From Thermococcaceae archaeon (GTDB taxonomy: Archaea; Methanobacteriota_B; Thermococci; Thermococcales; Thermococcaceae): a stretch of 5,154 bases of DNA. The position numbers and the translations under genes are program-made. How positions within the stretch are numbered: position 1 is the first letter of the stretch; every line of letters begins with the position of its first letter. Below the pieces are notes generated by a model. The model did not search any database and had not been told where the DNA came from. It was given only the letters and a program-made list of their open reading frames with translations. The stretch lies in the NCBI GenBank assembly GCA_026986455.1, contig JALSON010000032.1, positions 1 through 5,154 of the forward strand, in the 5' to 3' direction. Shown piece by piece: positions 1 to 4,693 of this stretch.

Positions 1-1
1 G

Positions 2-154
2 CTCGAACGCTGCCCGGTCTGCGGGGCAAAGGTTGAGCCCCTCCTAAAGCCACTCATTGAAAACGGGGAGATAGTGGCGGAGCTCCCAAAGGCGAGGGAG
101 ATAAGGGAGTATGTTTTAGAACAGGCCGAGAAGTTTGCCCTGACCCTCGAATGA
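2..154 (+). CDS. Nicotinate phosphoribosyltransferase, C-terminal fragment (probable)
   Basis: The frame is open from the left edge to a TGA at 152-154, giving the last 50 residues of a protein that starts outside the window. The fragment begins LERCPVCG, a CPxCG zinc-knuckle half, and continues with an ENGEIVAELPKAREIREY segment. That combination resembles the tail of nicotinate phosphoribosyltransferases, in which a 'dGe(l/i)v..LPs..eIr' helix closes the protein, and archaeal members carry a Cys-type zinc knuckle near the C-terminus. Such an enzyme joins nicotinate to PRPP to make nicotinate mononucleotide in NAD salvage, in the cytosol. Only one CxxC pair is visible; the partner pair and the catalytic domain would lie to the left. 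The call rests on recalled family resemblance of a short tail, so another zinc-ribbon protein is possible. It ends convergently against the ferredoxin gene, followed by a T-rich stretch. Confidence 0.6.
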   Translation, partial: LERCPVCGAKVEPLLKPLIENGEIVAELPKAREIREYVLEQAEKFALTLE

Positions 155-208
155 TCCTTTCTCTTTTAACAGATGAATCCAAGCAGATGAAACGCCACAG
201 AGAAAGGA
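155..208. terminator. Bidirectional terminator region between convergent genes
   Basis: A 10-bp perfect inverted repeat is present: TCCTTTCTCT at 155-164 and AGAGAAAGGA at 199-208, with a 34-nt loop. Each strand reads a pyrimidine- and T-rich run just after its gene, TCCTTTCTCTTTT on the plus strand directly behind the stop codon at 152-154. Archaeal termination depends mainly on U-rich tracts, so this fits two convergent genes. The role is inferred. Confidence 0.5.
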
Positions 209-215
209 AAGTAAG

Positions 216-438
<223 letters not shown>

Positions 439-458
439 AAGCATAGTTAAAACGGGAG

Positions 459-476
459 TAATATAAACCTTTCGCT
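459..476 (-). promoter_or_regulatory. BRE/TATA promoter of ferredoxin
   Basis: The minus strand reads GCGAAAGG (purine-rich BRE) followed by TTTATATTA (TATA box, 467-459). A start about 25 bp downstream of the box centre falls near 437-440, giving a very short leader that just contains the GGTGAT site. This is the best TATA match in the window, consistent with an abundant protein. Confidence 0.75.
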
Positions 477-598
477 GGAGCAGGGTATGGAGAACTGTTA
501 AAATACACAGATAAGGGACGGTAATGAACATTTTGCTACAAAATTATCTACGGATGGTCAAAAGCCCGATTAACAACGAAAGGCAGGAGGGGGAGGAA

Positions 599-1126
599 TC
601 ACAGAAGGCCGAGCCTCTTTTTGTACTCCTCGCTTATCCTGTCAGGAGTCCATGGAGGGTCGAATGTTAGCTCGATTTCAGCGTCCCTGACACCCGGTAT
701 CTCAAGAACCTTGTCCTCAACGGCTCTGAGAATCCACATCGTCAGGGGGCAGCCCGGAGTTGTCATGGTCATCTTGACGTAGACGGTGTTATCGGGCCTT
801 ATTTCAAGCTCGTATATCAGGCCGAGGTTTACAATGTCCACGCCTATCTCAGGGTCTATGACCTCCTTCAGCTTTTCAAGTATCATCTCCCTGTTCAGCT
901 GAACATCCCCCGGCGCTTCTTTTTTTGCCTTTGGAAGGTTTATCTCAATGTTTCTGATGCCCTCAATCTTTCCAAGCTCCTGATGGAGCTTTATCAGCAT
1001 CCCATCGTCAATCTCCCTGCTGAGCTCAATGGAGAGCGTGCCGTCTTCTTTAACCTCCGCTCTCTTAATGAGGCTGTTATCAAGAATCCCGCTGAGCCTT
1101 GCGAGCACTTCCTCTTTTTCCACCAT
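599..1126 (-). CDS. MIP18/DUF59 (FSCA) Fe-S cluster assembly protein, two-domain
   Basis: A 175-residue cytosolic protein of the MIP18/SufT/PaaD family, whose members help assemble or deliver iron-sulfur clusters. The C-terminal domain (about residues 80-165) has the family signatures DPEIGVDIVNLGLIYEL (91-107), TTPGCP with conserved Cys126 (122-127), and DPPWTPDRIS (156-165). The N-terminal part (about 4-65) looks like a second, degenerate copy of the same fold: VLARLSGILDNSLI and an IEGIRNIEINL ending parallel the C-terminal domain, but the PGCP motif is missing. A reading frame opens 6 nt further up at 1132, but GGTGA at 1133-1137 touches that ATG directly and sits 6 nt from the ATG at 1126, so 1126 is chosen. 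The gene has its own promoter in the 50-bp gap after the PP-loop gene. The exact client protein is unknown. Confidence 0.88.
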   Translation of the reverse strand: MVEKEEVLARLSGILDNSLIKRAEVKEDGTLSIELSREIDDGMLIKLHQELGKIEGIRNIEINLPKAKKEAPGDVQLNREMILEKLKEVIDPEIGVDIVNLGLIYELEIRPDNTVYVKMTMTTPGCPLTMWILRAVEDKVLEIPGVRDAEIELTFDPPWTPDRISEEYKKRLGLL

Positions 1127-1132
1127 TCTCAT

Positions 1133-1137
1133 TCACC
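1133..1137 (-). promoter_or_regulatory. Ribosome binding site that sets the MIP18 start
   Basis: The minus strand reads GGTGA-ATGAGA-ATG. The site abuts the first ATG (1132) with no spacer but is 6 nt from the second (1126), so initiation at 1126 is favoured and the protein is two residues shorter than the longest frame. Confidence 0.7.
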
Positions 1138-1160
1138 TAAACCCCAGTTCAAAGCACCAC

Positions 1161-1176
1161 ATTTAAACCTTTTGGG
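1161..1176 (-). promoter_or_regulatory. BRE/TATA promoter of the MIP18 gene
   Basis: The minus strand reads CCCAAAA (BRE-like) then GGTTTAAAT (1169-1161). The upstream edge abuts the stop codon of the PP-loop gene at 1177-1179. Predicted initiation near 1139 leaves a leader of about 13 nt that contains the GGTGA site and supports the start at 1126. Confidence 0.65.
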
Positions 1177-1917
1177 TCATTTCTGTAGAATGTCGCGTAT
1201 TAAAACCGCCGCAGTCTTCTCGTCAATTGCCCTTGCACGGAGCTCCCTCAAAACCCGCTGGATGGCAAAGCGTTTGAGCACAGGTGCATTTCTGGCGGCG
1301 GCCTTCCAGAGAGGGCATCCAAAACCGAGGGCATATTTTCTTCCCAGAACCCCTATGGCCTCCCTCTTATCCATGGCGAGAAAGGCGGGAAAGTTGAGGA
1401 CTACGATATTGCCCTTTATGTATATGGATATCAGCCCGGAGCTCAAAAGATCCCCTGAGGCAACGATTTTTATCCCGTTCTCCCGTGCATACCTCTCAAC
1501 CGCCTCCATTATCATGGAGTGACATATCCCGCATATAGGGGCCCCCTTCCTTATCCTGTCGCTCATCTTCTCCATGTACTCCGGAATTTCAACAAAAACC
1601 GCACCCTGCATCATGGCATTTAGGAGAACCGGCTCCCGCATCTGGGGGAGCTTTGCCATAACAGGAACCACGTCAAACCCCGCCCATCTGAGTATTTTTA
1701 GCGTTGCGGTGCTGTCCGAGCCGGCAGAAAAGGCGAGGGCTATTTTAACGCCAATCGGTGAGCGGTCAAACTCCCTGCCGTAAAGGCGGTACTCTATCAA
1801 TGCTTTCAGACGGGAATATGCTTCTTCGCCGATATCTCTCCTAACCCTTTCAAGGGCATCCAGGTTGTAATCAAGACGGTACCTTTTGACGAAGTCATCT
1901 CCAACGGGGGTTATCAT
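1177..1917 (-). CDS. PP-loop ATP pyrophosphatase family protein, possible Fe-S tRNA thiolase-like
   Basis: A 246-residue protein of the PP-loop (N-type ATP pyrophosphatase, AANH) superfamily, enzymes that activate a substrate by adenylation and release pyrophosphate. The nucleotide loop is SAGSDST (residues 64-70), an SGGxDS motif with Ala in the second position. Cysteines at 129, 132 (CGIC) and 201 (FGCP) reproduce the CxxC...C spacing known in TtuA/TtcA-type tRNA 2-thiolases, where they hold a [4Fe-4S] cluster; GDLLSS (155-160) follows the CxxC. The extra N- and C-terminal zinc fingers of TtuA are absent, so thiolation is inference and the substrate is unknown. The frame stays open to 2010, but the upstream 31 residues are low-complexity, partly inside the inserted element, and lack a ribosome binding site. 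A TATA box at 1941-1948 points to initiation at about 1918, so the ATG at 1917 is chosen and the message may be leaderless. The MIP18 gene follows. Confidence 0.8.
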   Translation of the reverse strand: MITPVGDDFVKRYRLDYNLDALERVRRDIGEEAYSRLKALIEYRLYGREFDRSPIGVKIALAFSAGSDSTATLKILRWAGFDVVPVMAKLPQMREPVLLNAMMQGAVFVEIPEYMEKMSDRIRKGAPICGICHSMIMEAVERYARENGIKIVASGDLLSSGLISIYIKGNIVVLNFPAFLAMDKREAIGVLGRKYALGFGCPLWKAAARNAPVLKRFAIQRVLRELRARAIDEKTAAVLIRDILQK

Positions 1918-1939
1918 CGGAGACCCAATCGGGGAACGG

Positions 1940-1955
1940 TTTATTAAACTTGCCG
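1940..1955 (-). promoter_or_regulatory. TATA promoter of the PP-loop gene
   Basis: The minus strand reads CGGCAAG then TTTAATAA (1948-1941). The box centre lies about 26 bp from 1918, directly at the ATG (1917-1915), implying a leader of only 0-3 nt. No Shine-Dalgarno match precedes that ATG, which agrees with leaderless translation. The region upstream of the TATA box overlaps the left 8-bp direct repeat at 1952-1959. Confidence 0.55.
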
Positions 1956-1959
1956 CTGG
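1952..1959 (+). repeat. Left target-site duplication (8 bp)
   Basis: GCCGCTGG here is repeated in the same orientation at 2233-2240, each copy abutting the outer end of an 11-bp terminal inverted repeat. This is the expected scar of an 8-bp staggered insertion. Confidence 0.8.
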
Positions 1960-1970
1960 AGGGCGTGTCT
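1960..1970 (+). repeat. Left terminal inverted repeat (11 bp)
   Basis: AGGGCGTGTCT matches the reverse complement of 2222-2232 without mismatch. Identity drops beyond the 11th base (GAGATTG versus AAAAGTT). Confidence 0.8.
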
Positions 1971-2048
1971 GAGATTGTTTATGTTTGTATGGTGGGGGAG
2001 TAAATGCCATTATGGCTAACCTTGCAGCCTCTGCTCATCGGTGGGAAC

Positions 2049-2114
2049 GGAGACTCCCCACATCTTCCGTTTTTAGTCTCCATTCGGGCTTAAAACCCCC
2101 ACATACCGGAGACT
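2049..2114 (+). repeat. Alternating GGAGACT / AGTCTCC motifs inside the element
   Basis: GGAGACT occurs at 2049-2055 and 2108-2114, and its reverse complement AGTCTCC lies between them at 2075-2081. The middle copy can pair with either neighbour, giving two mutually exclusive 7-bp stems with 19- and 26-nt loops. CCCCACAT is also repeated directly at 2056-2063 and 2097-2104. Whether this is transcribed is unknown; it may be relic structure from the parent element. Confidence 0.5.
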
Positions 2115-2140
2115 GCTACCCATCAAGAACCACGTCACAG

Positions 2141-2150
2141 GACTATAAAA
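2141..2150 (+). promoter_or_regulatory. Possible element-borne TATA box facing bpsA
   Basis: GACTATAAAA lies inside the insertion, in an A+T-rich stretch and oriented toward bpsA. The preceding bases (CACAG) are a poor BRE. If active it would start transcripts near 2172 with a leader of over 120 nt. Background A+T richness could produce this match. Confidence 0.25.
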
Positions 2151-2221
2151 ATTACGAAAAACAAAAATTAGCGAACGTTACACTTCTTACCATCTACAAA
2201 ACAACCCCAGCTTTAACTTTT

Positions 2222-2232
2222 AGACACGCCCT
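2222..2232 (-). repeat. Right terminal inverted repeat (11 bp)
   Basis: AGACACGCCCT on the plus strand is the perfect inverted partner of 1960-1970. Confidence 0.8.
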
Positions 2233-2240
2233 GCCGCTGG
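2233..2240 (+). repeat. Right target-site duplication (8 bp)
   Basis: This second copy of GCCGCTGG directly abuts the right terminal inverted repeat on one side and the BRE of the bpsA promoter (2241 onward) on the other. Confidence 0.8.
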
Positions 2241-2254
2241 GAAAACCTTAAAAG
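2241..2254 (+). promoter_or_regulatory. BRE/TATA promoter of bpsA
   Basis: GAAAACC (BRE-like) is followed by TTAAAAG. Expected initiation near 2275-2277 gives a leader of about 22 nt containing GGAGGTG. The core promoter begins one base after the right 8-bp duplication, so the insertion left it intact but replaced everything upstream. Confidence 0.65.
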
Positions 2255-2268
2255 AGGCTCACCTTAAC

Positions 2269-2292
2269 CGCCTCCACGGACTTCTGGAGGTG
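2269..2292 (+). promoter_or_regulatory. Inverted repeat covering the bpsA ribosome binding site
   Basis: CGCCTCCA (2269-2276) can pair with TGGAGGTG (2285-2292), giving 8 bp with one G-U pair and an 8-nt loop. The right arm is exactly the GGAGGTG ribosome binding site (2286-2292), 6 nt before the ATG at 2299. From the main TATA box the transcript would start at about 2276, so the left arm would be mostly outside the message; it would form only in longer transcripts. Confidence 0.4.
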
Positions 2293-2298
2293 CTTGTG

Positions 2299-3354
2299 AT
2301 GAGGGAGATTGTTGAAAGGGTCAGAGAGAAAACGAGCATTCCGGTTTATGAAAGGACAGTTGAGAACGTCCTGAGTGCAGTCCAAGCGAGCGGGGATGTC
2401 TGGAGAATAGTTGACCTCAGCGAGGAGCCGCTACCGCTGGTGGTGGCTGTCATTGCTGCCCTCCACGAGCTTGGCCATATCACCTTTGAAGGCGCCAGCA
2501 TCGTTCTCACCCAGAGCGGAAGGAAGCTGGTGGAGAAGTATGGGATAGGAAGGAGGGAGGACTACACCTGCTCCCACTGCGAGGGCAAGACGGTCGAGCT
2601 CTCAGCTTTTGGCGACCTCCTCCAGCAGTTCAGGGAGATAGTCAAGGAGCGCCCGCAGCCCAAGCACGACTTTGACCAGGCCTACGTTACGCCGGAGACA
2701 ATGGTGGCGAGAATAGCCCTAATGCACACCCGTGGAGACCTTGAGAACAAGGAGGTCTTTGTTTTGGGGGACGATGACCTGACGAGCATAGCCCTCATGC
2801 TCAGCGGCCTGCCAAAAAGAATAGCCGTCCTTGACATAGATGAGCGCCTCGTGAAGTTCATCGAGAAGACGGCAGATGAGCTCGGCTACGGGAACATCGA
2901 GATGTTCACCTTCGACCTGAGGGAACCGCTCCCGGATTATGCCCTCCACAGGTTTAACACCTTCATCACCGACCCGCCCGAGACCGTTGAGGCCATCAGG
3001 GCTTTCGTCGGCAGGGGAATAGCGACGCTTAAAGGGCCCGGCTGTGCAGGTTACTTCGGCATAACGAGGCGCGAGAGCTCCCTTGACAAGTGGAGGGAAA
3101 TTCAGAGGCTCCTCCTCAACGAGTTCGGTGTTGTCATCACCGACATCATCAGAAACTTCAACGAGTACGTCAACTGGGGCTACGAGGAAGAAACGAGGGC
3201 ATGGAAGCTCCTCCCTGTGAAGGTCAAGCCTTCATACAACTGGTACAAGAGCTACATGTTCAGGATTCAGACGCTTGAGGGCTCAAAGGGCTTCGAGGAG
3301 AGGATAGAGGTCAAGGATGAGCTCTACAATGATGATGAGGCCTCAACAACCTGA
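2299..3354 (+). CDS. bpsA: N4-bis(aminopropyl)spermidine synthase (branched-chain polyamine synthase BpsA)
   Basis: BpsA transfers aminopropyl groups from decarboxylated S-adenosylmethionine to the N4 atom of spermidine, twice, yielding the quaternary branched polyamine that stabilises nucleic acids in hyperthermophiles; it acts in the cytosol. The protein has 351 residues, the length I recall for T. kodakarensis BpsA. An N-terminal winged-helix-like domain (about 1-85) is followed by CSHC (91-94) and a Rossmann-type aminopropyltransferase domain: GDDDLTS (157-163) with Asp159 at the recalled catalytic position, VLDIDERL (177-184) and TDPPET (224-229). The tail is acidic (DELYNDDEAS). GTG codons at 2290 and 2296 would extend the frame, but 2290 lies within the ribosome binding site GGAGGTG (2286-2292), which is 6 nt from the ATG at 2299. 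The 3' end overlaps the opposing C69 gene by 31 bp. Confidence 0.95.
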   Translation: MREIVERVREKTSIPVYERTVENVLSAVQASGDVWRIVDLSEEPLPLVVAVIAALHELGHITFEGASIVLTQSGRKLVEKYGIGRREDYTCSHCEGKTVELSAFGDLLQQFREIVKERPQPKHDFDQAYVTPETMVARIALMHTRGDLENKEVFVLGDDDLTSIALMLSGLPKRIAVLDIDERLVKFIEKTADELGYGNIEMFTFDLREPLPDYALHRFNTFITDPPETVEAIRAFVGRGIATLKGPGCAGYFGITRRESSLDKWREIQRLLLNEFGVVITDIIRNFNEYVNWGYEEETRAWKLLPVKVKPSYNWYKSYMFRIQTLEGSKGFEERIEVKDELYNDDEASTT

Positions 3355-4613
3355 AGCCCTGCCTCCCTGTTCACCTTTTTCCATGCCCTCCCGAAGAGGA
3401 AGGGAAGCTTTCCGAGCTTTATCAGCTTCTCCCACCTTTCGAGGAACCTGAGCTCTTCCCTGAAGGCCCACTCCGTTAAAGCTTCCAAGTCCTCGGGAGT
3501 TTTCTCAATCTCCCTCATCTTCTCGATTATCTCCCTCTGCAGTCCATCCCTCTCGCGGGCGAAGTCGTCGATGTAAGCCATGTAGTTCGTCAGAAACCTC
3601 CTGTGGAAGGCCTCGAAGCGCCACCAGTATGTTTCAGGGTCGTATCTATCCGTGGGAGTTTTTCCGAGACCTGGAAGGCCGCCCTCAAAGGTTACCGGCT
3701 TGAATATGCTCAGGCAGGGGTTTGAGGTCCCTGTGAACCAGTGGAGGCCCTTTCCAAGCTCGGAAACCTGGGAGGAGGCAGTCTGAGAGGGCCTCGTTAA
3801 TCCCCCATAGTGCATGCACACATCCTTCATCGAACCCCTCTCGGGACGGTAGGGCTCAAAGGAGTGCAAGCTGAGAAGGGACATCATGTATTCGAGCGTT
3901 ATCTCTCCCTCACGCTCCTTCAGCCGGCTTAAGGTGAACTCCCTCCTGTCCCTGCCGTGCGCGAAGTGGGTGTAAAAGCGGTCCGAGAAGTGCCTCGCAA
4001 AGCTGAAGGAGCCCCTTCCCGCGAGCCTCTCAACGCCCTCCGAAGCCAAATCCCAGTCGCCTTCTATGGTGAGGGCGTTGGAGATGGAATAGACCCCCTC
4101 GATCTTCTTGGCAGCCCATTCCCTACCAACCGTCTCAAGAACCCATGCCTCTTTGGGATCGGCTATTATGAAGGAGCTGAAGTAGTAGAGCCTGTGTCTT
4201 TTGCTCCCGTTCCCGCCCTGCAGGCCATCTTCAACGATGCCGGTTATGAACTCCAAAGCATCTTTCGCGCTCTTCGTTCTCTCAAGCGCCAGACGTATCA
4301 TGTCCATGCCGGTTATCCCCTTCTCAGGCACTTTGACCTTCGTGAAGACAGCCGTGTTGCCTATCGCCAGCCCGAACTCGTTAACGCCCATCTCAGCCCC
4401 CCACATCCACCAGGGGCGGGAGAGGATTACAGCGTAGGTCTCCTTAACCTGCGGAAAGTCAACGTAGGTTAATCTGACCATATCCTCCTCGTGCCGGGTT
4501 CGTGGTATAAATTCGATTACCTGAGCCTCGTTCGGCTCGCGGTCGCTGTTCTTGGCAAAGAGAGTTATTCCTTCCTTAGTGGCCTCTGGAGTGGCCACGA
4601 GAATGTCGCACAT
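3324..4613 (-). CDS. Peptidase family C69 (secernin/dipeptidase-type Ntn hydrolase)
   Basis: A 429-residue protein that begins MCDILVATPEAT, the signature of the C69/secernin group of N-terminal nucleophile hydrolases. Removal of Met1 would expose Cys2 as the catalytic nucleophile; family members cleave dipeptides or other amide bonds. Supporting motifs are AKNSDREPNEAQ (20-31), MGVNEFGLAIGNTAVF (75-90), SSFIIADPKEAWVLET (146-161) and SISNALTI (176-183). The C-terminal third is helical and charged. There is no signal peptide or membrane segment, so a cytosolic location is likely. An in-frame ATG at 4625 would place four residues before the nucleophile; GGTGG at 4618-4622 sits 4 nt before the ATG at 4613, so the shorter form is chosen and fits the chemistry. 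Its own promoter lies at 4641-4658. The last 31 bp overlap the 3' end of bpsA on the opposite strand. The physiological substrate is unknown. Confidence 0.88.
   Translation of the reverse strand: MCDILVATPEATKEGITLFAKNSDREPNEAQVIEFIPRTRHEEDMVRLTYVDFPQVKETYAVILSRPWWMWGAEMGVNEFGLAIGNTAVFTKVKVPEKGITGMDMIRLALERTKSAKDALEFITGIVEDGLQGGNGSKRHRLYYFSSFIIADPKEAWVLETVGREWAAKKIEGVYSISNALTIEGDWDLASEGVERLAGRGSFSFARHFSDRFYTHFAHGRDRREFTLSRLKEREGEITLEYMMSLLSLHSFEPYRPERGSMKDVCMHYGGLTRPSQTASSQVSELGKGLHWFTGTSNPCLSIFKPVTFEGGLPGLGKTPTDRYDPETYWWRFEAFHRRFLTNYMAYIDDFARERDGLQREIIEKMREIEKTPEDLEALTEWAFREELRFLERWEKLIKLGKLPFLFGRAWKKVNREAGLQVVEASSSL
3371..3380 (+). terminator. Possible bpsA terminator T-run inside the opposing gene
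   Basis: TCACCTTTTT, ending in T5 (3376-3380), lies 22 bp past the bpsA stop codon, on the strand antisense to the C69 gene. It is the first T-run after bpsA and has no clear stem. It is a weak call. Confidence 0.3.
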
Positions 4614-4617
4614 GGTT

Positions 4618-4622
4618 CCACC
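4618..4622 (-). promoter_or_regulatory. Ribosome binding site that sets the C69 start
   Basis: The minus strand reads ATG-GGTGG-AACC-ATG. The GGTGG lies downstream of the first ATG (4625) and 4 nt before the second (4613), so only the second start can use it. Confidence 0.65.
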
Positions 4623-4640
4623 CATAACCCTTCAGCGCCG

Positions 4641-4658
4641 GGTTATAAGAGGTTTTTC
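4641..4658 (-). promoter_or_regulatory. BRE/TATA promoter of the C69 gene
   Basis: The minus strand reads GAAAAACC (BRE) followed by TCTTATAACC (4650-4641). Initiation about 25 bp downstream falls near 4620, leaving a leader of roughly 7-10 nt before the ATG at 4613 and excluding efficient use of the ATG at 4625. Confidence 0.65.
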
Positions 4659-4678
4659 ATGATATGCATGCTCCAGCG

Positions 4679-4693
4679 AAAAAAGGAGAAATG
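4679..4693 (-). terminator. T-rich terminator of the flavoprotein gene
   Basis: Just after the TGA at 4696-4694 the minus strand reads CATTTCTCCTTTTTTCGC, with a T6 run at 4684-4679. No stable stem precedes it; archaeal polymerase can terminate on such U-tracts alone. Confidence 0.5.

Larger units (their letters stand above)
1960..2232. mobile_element. MITE-like non-autonomous insertion element (273 bp)
   Basis: The segment begins AGGGCGTGTCT (1960-1970) and ends with its exact reverse complement AGACACGCCCT (2222-2232), and is flanked by perfect 8-bp direct repeats. Finding 19 matching bases in precisely this nested order by chance in 5 kb is very unlikely. The 251 bp between the inverted repeats hold no transposase; the only long frame is an 88-codon plus-strand frame (1985-2251) that runs out of the element, has no ribosome binding site and looks non-coding. 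The right third (2141-2221) is strikingly A+T-rich compared with neighbouring genes. The centre contains three copies of a GGAGACT/AGTCTCC motif. Families that make 8-bp duplications include IS6, ISL3 and IS256, but the ends alone do not let me assign one. A full-length autonomous relative elsewhere in the genome would be needed to move it. It lies between the divergent promoters of the PP-loop gene and bpsA. Confidence 0.8.

Noticed and set aside
470..482. 13-mer TGCTCCAGCGAAA on the minus strand here and on the plus strand at 4669-4681
   Set aside because: One shared 13-mer is expected fairly often by chance in 5 kb over both strands, and the second copy does not lie upstream of any promoter in the matching orientation.
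530..544. Hairpin ATTTTG-CTA-CAAAAT in the gap between the ferredoxin and MIP18 genes
   Set aside because: A six-bp A+T-rich stem with no T-run placed to make a terminator; it is likely compositional in this 171-bp gap.
983..1522. 179-codon plus-strand reading frame
   Set aside because: It is antisense to the MIP18 and PP-loop genes, crosses both and their promoter, and has no ribosome binding site or recognisable domain.
2067..2092. Resemblance to a Thermococcales CRISPR repeat (TTTTAGTCT core)
   Set aside because: Only about nine bases match, there is no second copy at spacer distance, and no array is present.
1985..2251. 88-codon plus-strand frame in the element region
   Set aside because: No ribosome binding site; the sequence is low in charged residues early and biased by A+T-rich DNA later, and it crosses the terminal repeat and bpsA BRE.
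2290..2298. Upstream GTG starts (2290, 2296) for bpsA
   Set aside because: 2290-2292 is part of the GGAGGTG ribosome binding site; ATG 2299 has ideal spacing and gives the recalled family length of 351.
2295..2302. GTGATGA resembling a C box of a C/D guide RNA
   Set aside because: It is the bpsA start region, and no properly spaced D box, D' or C' boxes accompany it.
3957..4472. 171-codon plus-strand reading frame, with another at 4201-4437
   Set aside because: Antisense shadows of the C69 gene, whose protein has clear family motifs; the opposite-strand products resemble nothing I know.
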